Positions 1 to 8,867 of a DNA stretch of 64,000 nucleotides are shown one piece after another. The position numbers and the translations under genes were made by a program. Every line of letters begins with the position of its first letter. The first letter of the stretch is position 1. This stretch comes from Clostridia bacterium (GTDB taxonomy: Bacteria; Bacillota; Clostridia; TANB77; CAG-508). The notes beneath the pieces are model-generated. The model did not search any database. It saw nothing but the letters and a program-made list of their open reading frames with translations, and was not told the DNA's origin. The DNA lies in the NCBI GenBank assembly GCA_017510525.1, contig JAFWNC010000013.1, forward strand, positions 1 through 64,000, read 5' to 3'.

Positions 1-277
1 AGAAGATAGTAAGATAATGAATAGTTGGGTTTATTAAAAAAATAAAAAAAGACATTTATGCAAAAAGGGGACGTGGAAATGGGGACGGTTCTCTGGAAAT
101 GGGGACGTGGAAATGGGGACGGTTCTCTTTTCCAAGGAAAACTTGGAAAAGAGAACCGTCCCCATTTCCACGTCCCCATTTCCAGAGAACCGTCCCCATT
201 TCCACGTCCCCTTTTTGCATAAATGTCTTTTTTTATTTTTTTAATAAACCCAACTATTCATTATCTTACTATCTTCT
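1..277. repeat. Perfect giant palindrome at the window edge
   Basis: Bases 1-136 are the exact reverse complement of 142-277, with a 5-base loop (GAAAA, 137-141). The core (about 64-214) holds tandem copies of GTGGAAATGGGGACGGTTCT in both orientations. The outer 63 bp of each arm are ordinary sequence: the right arm covers the last 11 codons and stop of the mannosyltransferase gene, and the left arm is an inverted copy of them. The palindrome runs to the first base, so the true arm may be longer. It may be a real tail-to-tail inverted duplication or a fold-back assembly join at a contig end. On the minus strand the hairpin follows a stop codon and could end transcription. Confidence 0.95.
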
Positions 278-1896
278 ATATACACCTTGCTAACTGTCTT
301 ACCAGAATAAATTGGATAATAATAAATAAAACCAACTAAAAACAATATTAAAACAGCAATACTAACGATCTTACTACCAAGCTTCTTCTCTATCCATTTT
401 AAAGCCCAAACAATTGAGAGCATTACAAAAGGAAGGGTTATAAAATAGTGGTAAATAAACATTATTCTGCCAATAAAAACATAAGGAAGCCATGTAGATG
501 CTATCATTACAAGTAGTAAAGCAGTTGCCTTATTTCGTTTTACAATCGTATATAATAAAGAAATAACTGTAGCAATAGCTCCAAACCACCAAATAAATGG
601 ATTACCTAAACATACAATATCAGACACCATATCAGTAGCCGGATAATTAACATAATACCACATAGGCTTATATAGAACTGGCCACGTATACCAACTAGAA
701 GTAAAAGGATGTTCAGCTTCAAGTTTAGAATGATATTCATACATATCCTTAGTATATTTAACCAATGAATTTAAATCTTTTACTCTACAACCTTTATTAT
801 TAAATAAAGGAATATAAGAAGCTAAATAAATACAAATAGGAATCACTATAAAGAAAATAACACAAGCACCTATAACTTTCCAATCATCTTTATTAAAAGA
901 TTTATTCTTAACAATATTATAAATAAAATGTACAAAGAAAATAATTGCTAAGCCTAGACCAACAAAAAGAGCTGTCCATTTTGTCGCAATACCCATTCCA
1001 ATAAATAACCCAGAAAATAATAAATAAATCAATTTCTTTTTTAGACTACCTTTTTTCTCTATTCCAATATATTTAATCATAAATAAGAAAGAAGTCATGC
1101 AAAACAAAACTAAAAAACTATCAACAGTAGCAATTCTTGTCTGAACAAAATGCATACCATCTAAAGCCATAATAGAAGCGGAAATAACACCATACCACTC
1201 TTTTTTAAATAATTCCTTACCAATAAAATAAGCAACGATAATCATTAAAATTCCAGCAATATTTCCCATAAATCTAAATGCTAAAGGTGAAGAACCAAAA
1301 ATAGCAACAGGAATAGAGATTATAATTTTACCTAAAGGTGGATGAACACACTCAAAAGGCTCAATATCGTTAAGATGTTCATACGCTGTTCTAGCATGAT
1401 AAACCTCATCAAAATAAACACTATTCATAAAAGATATTTCATCAGGAACAGTATCTTGCTCATCTACTAATGCCTCATCTTTATCATCTACAACATCTAT
1501 TCCAATAACATTGTCATTATCATCATAAGCAACAACTTCACCAATACTATTATTTTCATATTCAGAATAGATTCCAATATATTGATATTTAGAATCTGAA
1601 TTTACTTCTATATCCTTCCAAGTGAAAACGCAACTATAATCAAATTCACAATTCAAATAAAAAGCCTGTTTCGAGTTTTCCTCTTCCATCAGATAAACTT
1701 TATAATGATTTATATTATATCCGATATAAAATCTAATTTTTTTAATATTTGTCATATTATCCAAACGTAAAACAGAAATTTCTTTTCTATCAAAAGTTTT
1801 AAATGACTTAGGACTCTTACCACTTCCTAAATTATAAAAAGATACAATAGAATATACCAAAATTATTAAAACTAAAACAATAGCACTTTTCTTCAT
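241..1896 (-). CDS. Protein O-mannosyltransferase (PMT/GT39 family)
   Basis: Integral membrane enzyme expected to move mannose from a polyprenyl-phosphate carrier to proteins outside the membrane. At 551 aa it has one N-terminal membrane segment, then an extracytoplasmic region to about residue 150. Next come the PMT hallmark YFDEVYHARTAYEHL, whose Asp-Glu pair is the presumed catalytic site, and the HPPLGK motif, followed by about ten membrane segments. The ATG start has GGGGGA five bases upstream; an in-frame TTG four codons earlier would put that ribosome site inside the gene. The last 11 codons are repeated in inverted orientation at the window edge. Family is clear; the target proteins are unknown. 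Confidence 0.85.
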   Translation of the reverse strand: MKKSAIVLVLIILVYSIVSFYNLGSGKSPKSFKTFDRKEISVLRLDNMTNIKKIRFYIGYNINHYKVYLMEEENSKQAFYLNCEFDYSCVFTWKDIEVNSDSKYQYIGIYSEYENNSIGEVVAYDDNDNVIGIDVVDDKDEALVDEQDTVPDEISFMNSVYFDEVYHARTAYEHLNDIEPFECVHPPLGKIIISIPVAIFGSSPLAFRFMGNIAGILMIIVAYFIGKELFKKEWYGVISASIMALDGMHFVQTRIATVDSFLVLFCMTSFLFMIKYIGIEKKGSLKKKLIYLLFSGLFIGMGIATKWTALFVGLGLAIIFFVHFIYNIVKNKSFNKDDWKVIGACVIFFIVIPICIYLASYIPLFNNKGCRVKDLNSLVKYTKDMYEYHSKLEAEHPFTSSWYTWPVLYKPMWYYVNYPATDMVSDIVCLGNPFIWWFGAIATVISLLYTIVKRNKATALLLVMIASTWLPYVFIGRIMFIYHYFITLPFVMLSIVWALKWIEKKLGSKIVSIAVLILFLVGFIYYYPIYSGKTVSKVYIEDSKIMNSWVY

Positions 1897-1910
1897 TTCA
1901 TCCCCCAAAT

Positions 1911-1983
1911 CGTAGCAGAGAACTAGAGTTCTCCAAAATCATTCTTATCCATTAGAATAATGGCGGGTTTACTTACCCGCCAT
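1911..1983. repeat. GTAG-type hairpin repeat, copy 1
   Basis: Between pmt and the GldG-like gene. It has a GTAGCAGAGAACT head whose GGAGAACT/AGTTCTCC-like half pairs on itself, then a second hairpin GGCGGGT/ACCCGCC. It belongs to the dispersed family described in the findings. Confidence 0.75.
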
Positions 1984-1989
1984 ATATCA

Positions 1990-3471
1990 TTATACTCTCT
2001 TTCTTCTATTAAACCATACAATAAAACCAATACCCATAATTATAATAGGAATAGCAACAATTACGATTCTAACATATCTATCTTGAGCCTCTGTAGGCAT
2101 ATATTTTGTTAAAGAAGTAGATTTTCTAATAGAATACATTTCTCCTCTTGAACTTAAATATGCAAATGAATTCATAGCTAAGTTATAGTTTGAATCTAGA
2201 GCAAACATAGGTGCATTAAGTCCTATAGAATTATCAATAGCATCAGAAATTGAAACAGCAGAAGATAAAACAACTAACTTTGAAGTAACGCCATCAGAAA
2301 CAATCTTCTCAGCTGATAATCCCATAGTAAATTCGCCCTCTTTCTCTTCTTCAGTTTCAACATCAACAGCAACAGCTTTAGATGAAGAATAAACCAAATT
2401 TTTAATAGTAACTTTAAGTTCAGAAAGCTTATCAGATTCAGCAGTTTCAATAATTCCAGGATAGTATAATAAAGGAGCAATATTAGCATTATAAATAAGT
2501 CTAGTAATCTCATTATCTCTAGCTACATTTCCTTGAATATAACCATAAGCACCAGCAACAGTATAAGATTCCGTTTCAATAACATATTTATTTGGCATGC
2601 TAATACCATACAAATCTAAAACTTTTTGGAAATTAGGAAATTCCTTAAAATCTGAAATACGAATATCTTTAGCTATAAATATATTTCCACCTTTATTAAT
2701 GTATTCAATAATAGCATTAGCCTCTGTTTCAGTTAAATCAGTAGTAAGAGAAATTATAGATAAAATATCACAATCCTCTGGAACACTTCCAGTTGAAACT
2801 AAATTTAAAGACTTAACATCATATAGTTCATTATTCAAAGCATCATTCAAATAGTAAACTCCTGAAGAAGCAGAATAATTAGATTTTCCTTCTAAGAAAT
2901 ATACAACAGGTTTTTCTTCCATATTAACATCTAAAATAGCATTAGTTAACTTTTGTTCAGTAATATCAACACTATTATAATTTTCATCATATGTGTACAT
3001 TTCTTCGTTATAAATATATTTAGTTTTTAAATCAGACTTAACAATAATCTCAGAATAATTATCTTCTAAATAATATTCTTCAACTAAGTTAGGGTCTTCA
3101 TCTTTAGTAACAACCTTATATTCAATTTTTTTATTTTCATGGTTATATTGTTTTAATAAATCAACTAAAGCAGAGTCCTCTGCATATCCCCATACATAAA
3201 CAGTAGTATCACGTTCTAAATCTTTAACAGCATTTTTTGAAGTATCAGAAAGTGTATATAACTTATCCTCAGTAAAATCTATTTGAGCTAAATTAATATT
3301 TTTAATACATAAATTTAATAATAAATATAAAGCAACAATTATAATTATTAACATGATTGTTTTAGATGTATCTTTTAAACAATAATCTCTAATTACGCGA
3401 AATTTCTCTTTAAAAGATTTCTTCTTTTTATTATCATCAGAAATTTCTTTTTTATCTTTTTTTGAAAACAT
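1990..3471 (-). CDS. GldG-like ABC transporter auxiliary protein
   Basis: Predicted membrane-anchored partner of the ABC permease and ATPase directly upstream (16-base gap to the permease). The 493-aa protein has a lysine-rich cytoplasmic start, one membrane segment at about residues 38-58, a large extracytoplasmic region, and a C-terminal membrane segment (about 468-487) ending in RRKRV. This is the layout of the GldG/ABC_transp_aux family. The ribosome site GGGAGG precedes the ATG. In Bacteroidetes this family supports gliding, but relatives occur in many non-gliding bacteria, so the exported substrate here is unknown. Confidence 0.75.
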   Translation of the reverse strand: MFSKKDKKEISDDNKKKKSFKEKFRVIRDYCLKDTSKTIMLIIIIVALYLLLNLCIKNINLAQIDFTEDKLYTLSDTSKNAVKDLERDTTVYVWGYAEDSALVDLLKQYNHENKKIEYKVVTKDEDPNLVEEYYLEDNYSEIIVKSDLKTKYIYNEEMYTYDENYNSVDITEQKLTNAILDVNMEEKPVVYFLEGKSNYSASSGVYYLNDALNNELYDVKSLNLVSTGSVPEDCDILSIISLTTDLTETEANAIIEYINKGGNIFIAKDIRISDFKEFPNFQKVLDLYGISMPNKYVIETESYTVAGAYGYIQGNVARDNEITRLIYNANIAPLLYYPGIIETAESDKLSELKVTIKNLVYSSSKAVAVDVETEEEKEGEFTMGLSAEKIVSDGVTSKLVVLSSAVSISDAIDNSIGLNAPMFALDSNYNLAMNSFAYLSSRGEMYSIRKSTSLTKYMPTEAQDRYVRIVIVAIPIIIMGIGFIVWFNRRKRV

Positions 3472-3486
3472 ATCTACACTCCCTCC

Positions 3487-4167
3487 CTATTTAACACTTT
3501 TTCTTCTTTGTAAAATAATGATAGTTAAAAGTATAAATAAAATAGAGAAAGATAAATAACCAACTACCTCTTTCAAAGAAATAACACCAAGCGGAAATTT
3601 TTGAAACATACTAACTAAAGAAAACATAGAAAGTATTCCAACACTTGATTGTAAGAAACTAATAACTAAGAAAAATGCAATAGTAATAATTGCAGCAATA
3701 ATCTGACTCTCTGTAAGACAAGAAGCAAACATACCAAAAGATATATATGACATAGCTAAAAGGAAAAATCCTAAACTAGTAACTAATGCAACAACAATAG
3801 ATGGTTTACCAAAAAAACATAATATTATAAAATATATAAAAAATAAAGCAATAGTAATTAAAATAACACTACAAGCAGCTAAAAACTTGCCCATAACAAT
3901 ACTAAAAATACTTCTAGGAGAAGTCATAATAAGAATATCAGTACCACTCTTTTTCTCTTCAGCAAACATTCTCATTGTTAAAACTGGAGTAATAAAAGTT
4001 AAAACAATAATACTATCCCATAAGATATATTCGAAATTAATATAGTGTTGAGAAAAAGTATAATTATAAAAGATTAAACTAACAACAACTAAAAATAAAC
4101 CTATAAAAACATAACCAATAGGTGTTAAAAAATAATTCTTAAATTCCTTTTTTAAAATAGCAAACAT
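3487..4167 (-). CDS. ABC transporter permease (GldF-like, ABC-2 type)
   Basis: 226 aa with six predicted membrane segments, starting with the typical MFAILKKEFKNYFLTPIGY. A conserved stretch after the second segment (MRMFAEEKKSGTDILIMTSP) is characteristic of ABC-2 permeases of the GldF/NosY kind and is thought to contact the ATPase. The gene lies one base after the ATPase gene and just before the GldG-like gene, so the three form one operon and one complex. The substrate cannot be read from sequence. Confidence 0.8.
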   Translation of the reverse strand: MFAILKKEFKNYFLTPIGYVFIGLFLVVVSLIFYNYTFSQHYINFEYILWDSIIVLTFITPVLTMRMFAEEKKSGTDILIMTSPRSIFSIVMGKFLAACSVILITIALFFIYFIILCFFGKPSIVVALVTSLGFFLLAMSYISFGMFASCLTESQIIAAIITIAFFLVISFLQSSVGILSMFSLVSMFQKFPLGVISLKEVVGYLSFSILFILLTIIILQRRKSVK

Positions 4168-4168
4168 C

Positions 4169-5113
4169 TTAATTTTCTCCTCCTTCTTTTTTAGTAAGTT
4201 TCAAGAAAGCATCTTCTAAAGAATTTTCCTTTTTCTTCATCTCTATAATTATAATATCCTCATTAGCGCATTCCTTAAATAAATCTTTTCTAATATCACT
4301 ATTAGAATCACACTCTAATTCATAGTACTTAGAATTATTAACTTTCTTATCAAGCTTACATTCTTTAATACTAGAAATTCTTGAAACAACACTTTCAAAT
4401 TTGTCATTTTCGTCTTCAATAACAACTGAAACATGATTACCTTCACTTGTTTGATTTTCAATTTCTTCAGGAGTTCCAATTTTAACGATCTCACCCTCAT
4501 TAATAATAATTATTTTATTACACATCTGGCTAACCTCAGAAAGAATATGAGAACTTAAAATAACAGTATGATTTTCCTTTAAAGAACGAATAAGATCTCT
4601 AATTTCAGTAACTTGTTTAGGATCTAAACCAACAGTAGGTTCATCCAAAATTAGTATTTTTGGATTACCAACAAGAGCTCCAGCTAAACTAACTCTTTGT
4701 TTATAACCTCTAGAAATGTTTTTAATCAATTTATTTTCAACATCTTTAATATTCGCAGCATTTAAAACTCTCTCAATTTCTGCTTTTTTATCTGCTCTTT
4801 TAACAAGTTTTAAATCAGCCATATAAGCAATAAATTCCTTAACTGTTAAATCATTATATAAAGGTACATTCTCTGGCATATATCCTATTTGTTTTTTTGC
4901 CTTTTTAGGTTTTTTATCAATATCAAACCCATCTACAATAATTTGTCCACCAGAAGGCTCAATAAAACCAGTAATCATATTCATAGTAGTAGATTTACCA
5001 GCACCATTAGGCCCTAAAAAGCCAACAATTTCACCCTCTCCAACTTCAAAGCTAATATTCTTAACAGCCTCAAAATTACCATACTTTTTAGAAACATTCT
5101 TTACCTCAATCAA
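4169..5113 (-). CDS. ABC transporter ATP-binding protein (GldA-like)
   Basis: 314-aa cytoplasmic ATPase that should power the permease encoded next. It has Walker A GPNGAGKST near residue 34, a signature region NISRGYKQRVSLAGAL in which SRGYKQR replaces LSGGQ as in many ABC-2 exporters, and Walker B ILILDEPTVGLDP. The C-terminal 90 residues are a divergent accessory domain. The start is TTG, chosen because GGAGG lies eight bases upstream and the product begins with the usual IEVKNVSKKYG. Confidence 0.85.
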   Translation of the reverse strand: MIEVKNVSKKYGNFEAVKNISFEVGEGEIVGFLGPNGAGKSTTMNMITGFIEPSGGQIIVDGFDIDKKPKKAKKQIGYMPENVPLYNDLTVKEFIAYMADLKLVKRADKKAEIERVLNAANIKDVENKLIKNISRGYKQRVSLAGALVGNPKILILDEPTVGLDPKQVTEIRDLIRSLKENHTVILSSHILSEVSQMCNKIIIINEGEIVKIGTPEEIENQTSEGNHVSVVIEDENDKFESVVSRISSIKECKLDKKVNNSKYYELECDSNSDIRKDLFKECANEDIIIIEMKKKENSLEDAFLKLTKKEGGEN

Positions 5114-5161
5114 AATTCTTTCCTCCTTTATTTATATAAAATTTATAATTTTTTTATATTT

Positions 5162-5212
5162 CGTAGCGGAGCACTTTGTGCTCCATTCATAATGGCAGGC
5201 TTGTCCTCGCCA
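5162..5212. repeat. GTAG-type hairpin repeat, copy 2
   Basis: GTAGCGGAGCACTTTGTGCTCC head with self-pairing GGAGCAC/GTGCTCC, then GGCAGGC...CTCGCC. It lies between trmB and the ABC operon. Confidence 0.75.
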
Positions 5213-5255
5213 ATCATTCATAAAAAAATTCTAACCAAACAACCTTAAATATACC

Positions 5256-5912
5256 TTAAACCTTTTCCGCAATTAAAGCCTTTATTTTTATTCCTTGCTC
5301 TTTAAACATAATCTCGTGTTCAGTAGGAATATCCTCAAAAATCAAGTCCTTGTCCAAATCCAAAGTCTTAGAAATAATCTTAAAACCAGAATTCTCAAAG
5401 TATTCAATACTCTCAATAAAAAGCTCATCATCATCAGTTTTAAAAAATATTTCTCCTTTATCTTTTAAAAAAACTTTATAGTTCTCAAGCTGTCTAGAAT
5501 GAGTAAGTCTTCTTTTTTTGTGTTTTCCACGTGGCCAAGGATTACAAAAATTAATATAAATTCTATCAACAATATCATTCTTATCAAAAGTATCTAAAAT
5601 TCTTTCAGCATTCATTCTGATAAGAACAATATTATTTGTATCAATACCTTTTTCACTATACTTCTCTTCAATATTTCTCTTAGAAAGTCCAAGCATAGCC
5701 TCAATCATATCAGCAGCAATATAATTAATCTCCTGATTTTTTGAAGCAAGTTCAGAAATAAAACTTCCTTTTCCACATCCAATTTCTAGATGGATTGGAT
5801 TATTGTTAGAAAAATATTCATGCCACTTACCTTTATTAACAGAAGGATCATCAATATAAAAACTACACTCCTCAAGCTCCTTTTTAGCCCAAGGTCTTCT
5901 CCTAATCCTCAT
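5256..5912 (-). CDS. trmB: tRNA (guanine-N7)-methyltransferase TrmB
   Basis: Methylates G46 of tRNAs with S-adenosylmethionine. The 218-aa protein has the SAM-binding LEIGCGKGSF near residue 40. It also has the family block NFCNPWPRGKHKKRRLTH, where the usual NFSDPWPK carries Asn for Asp, and a C-terminal FKTDDDELF. The ATG at 5912 is preferred over an upstream TTG because GAGGTGAT sits eight bases before it; this ribosome site overlaps the TGA stop of the vanW gene, implying translational coupling. Confidence 0.9.
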   Translation of the reverse strand: MRIRRRPWAKKELEECSFYIDDPSVNKGKWHEYFSNNNPIHLEIGCGKGSFISELASKNQEINYIAADMIEAMLGLSKRNIEEKYSEKGIDTNNIVLIRMNAERILDTFDKNDIVDRIYINFCNPWPRGKHKKRRLTHSRQLENYKVFLKDKGEIFFKTDDDELFIESIEYFENSGFKIISKTLDLDKDLIFEDIPTEHEIMFKEQGIKIKALIAEKV

Positions 5913-5916
5913 ACAA

Positions 5917-7710
5917 TCACCTCGCAATCATCGTAGACATAGGACTATAAGTATCAGTTGAAATTAATGAACTAGAAACTAAAACCCCGTTTTTGTACAA
6001 ATTCTTATAAGCCTCATAAACAGACCCATTAGAACCTTTTTGTATAACGCTACCAGAAGAATAACCAGCTTTAGAAACATATTCTGTAGAATATGGTAAT
6101 GTTCTAATCCTATTTTGAGTAATCTCAACCTCATAATCATCAGGTGTACTAAGTCCATAAAATGAAATTGTAGCAACACCACCAGAAACAGTTGAAGAAA
6201 TCTTAATAGGATAACTTCTATTATTTTTAAACTTAAAATCTAAAACACCATAAACAACTGTTGCATCTCTACCGCCAGGTAAATATGAAGTCAAAAACGT
6301 ATGATTAGACCTCTCAACAACCTCTAAATTAGCGTATAAAACTGTATTATATAAAGTAGAAGAAATCTGGCATATACCACCACCAAGTCCATCTACAACC
6401 TGACCATTTTCAAAAACAGCAGCATTCTTGTAACCAGCTTCAATAGACCTTTCACCAACAGTTTTATTATAAGAAAAAGTTTCACCAGGCATTACAACAA
6501 CACCATCAATTTTATTAGAAGCTAAAACTAAATTTGTTGTTCTATTATAATTACTAGCAGCATAATTCGTTGAAAAAGTTGAAATCAAATCTGGAAAAGC
6601 CTCTTGCCCCAAATCATTAACCGTAACAGTAGGTCTAATTATATTTAACGCTATTTCATACTCTTCCTTAGGTTCTTTTAAAATTTCTTTAATCTCATCA
6701 ATAGATTGAGAAACTTTAATTCCATTTTCATGAGGATATACCATTCTAGGCTCAACTGTATAATAAGCATCTTTAGGATCTCTTTCTACCTCAGAAACAA
6801 TCTTTTCAATATCAATTCTATCAGGCTCTTTTGTTTTAATAGGAAGTTCATATTCACTATTATCATAATTCGTAGACTCAATAGCCTTAATAATTATTTC
6901 TTTAGCTTTATCAATATCTACAGTAGGCCCTGATTTGCCTGAAGTTATAATTAAAGTATCTCCTTCAATATAATAACTAGGCTGAACAACTTGATCTGGA
7001 AGCTTAGTAGAAATATCTTCAAAACAACTATTTAAAAGATTATCATTATAAACAACTCCCATGTTAAAATTAGTCTTATTAAACCATAATGATGCAACAT
7101 CAAAGCTATTAGAAAAAACGTTTCCATTTCTACCAATTGAATATGCCATATCAACTGCAGAATCAACATCTAAACTGGCTTGAATCTGATCTAAAGTAAC
7201 AACATAAGTATAATTATCATATTTAAAAGTAATATCATGACCTAAATTGCTAATAATTTTTTCTTCAATTTTATCTTTGGCCTCAGATTTAGATAATTTA
7301 GAAACATCTACTCCATTAATAGAAATACCTTTTTTTACTTTTTTATCTAACATCTGACCTACAGAAAAGAAAACTCCTATTCCAAACACTAATACAAGAA
7401 AAACAACAGCAAGAATAATAAAAGTACGAAAAACTCCTACTTTCTCACGAATTTTTCCAAGGAAATTATCCATCTCACCATAATTAACCTCTAAAATTTC
7501 AGTATCCTTTTCTTTTTCCTTTTTCATTACACTATCAGTTAAAACAGCATTTTCATCAAATTCTTTATTATTATCATTTTGATTTTTTATTGGTTTTTCA
7601 ATATTTTCAGGCTTATTATTTTTTATATTTTCATTATTAGAAAGATTCTCATTTGTAGACTTAATCTTATCTTTAGAATTATTTTCATTAGAACTCTTTT
7701 TATCAGACAT
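5917..7710 (-). CDS. VanW family cell-surface protein
   Basis: 597 aa. An Asn/Lys-rich cytoplasmic tail (1-90) is followed by one membrane helix (about 95-118) and an extracellular part with a YoaR-type putative peptidoglycan-binding region. A VanW domain follows, seen in GVVVMPGETFSYN and LGGGICQISSTLYN, and then a short G5-like end. The role of VanW proteins is not settled; they are linked to cell-wall and glycopeptide-resistance loci. Coupled to trmB through an overlapping ribosome site. Confidence 0.85.
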   Translation of the reverse strand: MSDKKSSNENNSKDKIKSTNENLSNNENIKNNKPENIEKPIKNQNDNNKEFDENAVLTDSVMKKEKEKDTEILEVNYGEMDNFLGKIREKVGVFRTFIILAVVFLVLVFGIGVFFSVGQMLDKKVKKGISINGVDVSKLSKSEAKDKIEEKIISNLGHDITFKYDNYTYVVTLDQIQASLDVDSAVDMAYSIGRNGNVFSNSFDVASLWFNKTNFNMGVVYNDNLLNSCFEDISTKLPDQVVQPSYYIEGDTLIITSGKSGPTVDIDKAKEIIIKAIESTNYDNSEYELPIKTKEPDRIDIEKIVSEVERDPKDAYYTVEPRMVYPHENGIKVSQSIDEIKEILKEPKEEYEIALNIIRPTVTVNDLGQEAFPDLISTFSTNYAASNYNRTTNLVLASNKIDGVVVMPGETFSYNKTVGERSIEAGYKNAAVFENGQVVDGLGGGICQISSTLYNTVLYANLEVVERSNHTFLTSYLPGGRDATVVYGVLDFKFKNNRSYPIKISSTVSGGVATISFYGLSTPDDYEVEITQNRIRTLPYSTEYVSKAGYSSGSVIQKGSNGSVYEAYKNLYKNGVLVSSSLISTDTYSPMSTMIAR

Positions 7711-7787
7711 ACTCCAAACCTCTCTATCATAATAAACATCTAATAAATATTATATTCATAACAAACCCCAAAGTCAAACAATTAATA

Positions 7788-7829
7788 AAAAAAATAAAAA
7801 AAATATAGGTAACATCATCATTACCTATA
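7788..7829 (-). terminator. Rho-independent terminator
   Basis: On the minus strand TATAGGTAA pairs perfectly with TTACCTATA around an 8-base loop and is followed by a long T-rich tract. It lies just past the glycosyltransferase stop and closes the flippase/glycosyltransferase transcript. Confidence 0.8.
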
Positions 7830-7838
7830 TAATCATAT

Positions 7839-7870
7839 GGGCTTAGGTTCCACCCCGCCTATCTCCTACG
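7839..7870. repeat. GTAG-type hairpin repeat, partial copy 3
   Basis: GGGCTTAGGTTCCACCCCGCC followed by the tail CTCCTACG. The tail supplies the TAG stop of the glycosyltransferase gene ending at 7866. Confidence 0.7.
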
Positions 7871-8867
7871 AATTCTTTATAATAATACTAAATAAAAAGT
7901 ATAAATGGAACTTAACAAGATAATACTTTATCTTATTATTTTTTCTTAAAGATTTAGGATTCATATTATTAAAAATATTTACAATTTCTTCCCTATTAAA
8001 AGTTGATTTTATAGTATTTCTAATATTTTTTATAGGAGTTCCTGATAAAGTAGCTAATTTATATGTTATAACAATAAAAACTGAATTATTCATCTCTTTT
8101 TCAAGTTCACTATCTAAGTATTCACAATCTTTTAAAGTTTTTCTAATTGCTTTATCAGAAGCCAATAATCCATCAATATATCTATAATAACTACTACTAT
8201 CATTGGTAATACTACTACCATTAAAACAATAATGATATAAAGGCATATCTAAGAAATATATTGAATTCACTGATTTAAGTAAAAGCTCAATCAAAAATAC
8301 AGCATCCTGTCTACAATAAACATCTGGATTAAATTTAACTCTTAATTTATCCCTTCTAATAATTAAAGACCAAGTAAAACAGCAAATATTATTATTATAA
8401 GTTGTAAAATTAGGAATAATATTTTTAATCTCATCACCAGATATTACCTTACCCTCTAATCCGTAAAAAGATTCTATTTCAGTAGTGCCATTCTTTTTAT
8501 ACTTAATTGCCTTGCACCTAGCAACATCAACACTATTATCCTCAATAGCCTTCACCATCTCTTCAACAAAATTATCACAAACATAATCATCACTATCAAC
8601 AAACATTAGATAATCGCCATCAGAATTTTCAATTCCAACATTTCTAACATCAGATAAAACAGTATGAGTAGGCTTTTTTACAACTTTTATTCTATTATCT
8701 TTTTCTTCATATTCCTTGCAAATCTCTAAAGAATTATCAGTAGAACAATCATCAACCAAAACCAATTCAAAATTCTCGTAAGTTTGCTTTAAAATTGAAT
8801 CAATGCACCTTCTAAGATATTTTTCAACATTATAAACTGGAACTAAAACACTAACTTTTTTACTCAT
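7866..8867 (-). CDS. Family 2 glycosyltransferase
   Basis: 333-aa GT-A enzyme. It has the N-terminal SVLVPVYNVEKYLRRCIDSI, the nucleotide-binding LVLVDDCSTDNS, and the metal-binding DSDDY of a DXD motif near residue 92. It should add a sugar to a lipid-linked glycan on the cytoplasmic face. The ATG overlaps the TGA of the flippase gene by four bases. The C-terminus ends inside a dispersed repeat that provides the stop codon, so the tail may be secondary. Sugar specificity cannot be predicted. Confidence 0.85.
   Translation of the reverse strand: MSKKVSVLVPVYNVEKYLRRCIDSILKQTYENFELVLVDDCSTDNSLEICKEYEEKDNRIKVVKKPTHTVLSDVRNVGIENSDGDYLMFVDSDDYVCDNFVEEMVKAIEDNSVDVARCKAIKYKKNGTTEIESFYGLEGKVISGDEIKNIIPNFTTYNNNICCFTWSLIIRRDKLRVKFNPDVYCRQDAVFLIELLLKSVNSIYFLDMPLYHYCFNGSSITNDSSSYYRYIDGLLASDKAIRKTLKDCEYLDSELEKEMNNSVFIVITYKLATLSGTPIKNIRNTIKSTFNREEIVNIFNNMNPKSLRKNNKIKYYLVKFHLYFLFSIIIKNS

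Noticed and set aside
99-293. A 64-residue open frame over the left-edge palindrome
   Set aside because: It is translation of the hairpin repeat; its Pro/Phe/Arg composition and lack of a ribosome site mark it as spurious.
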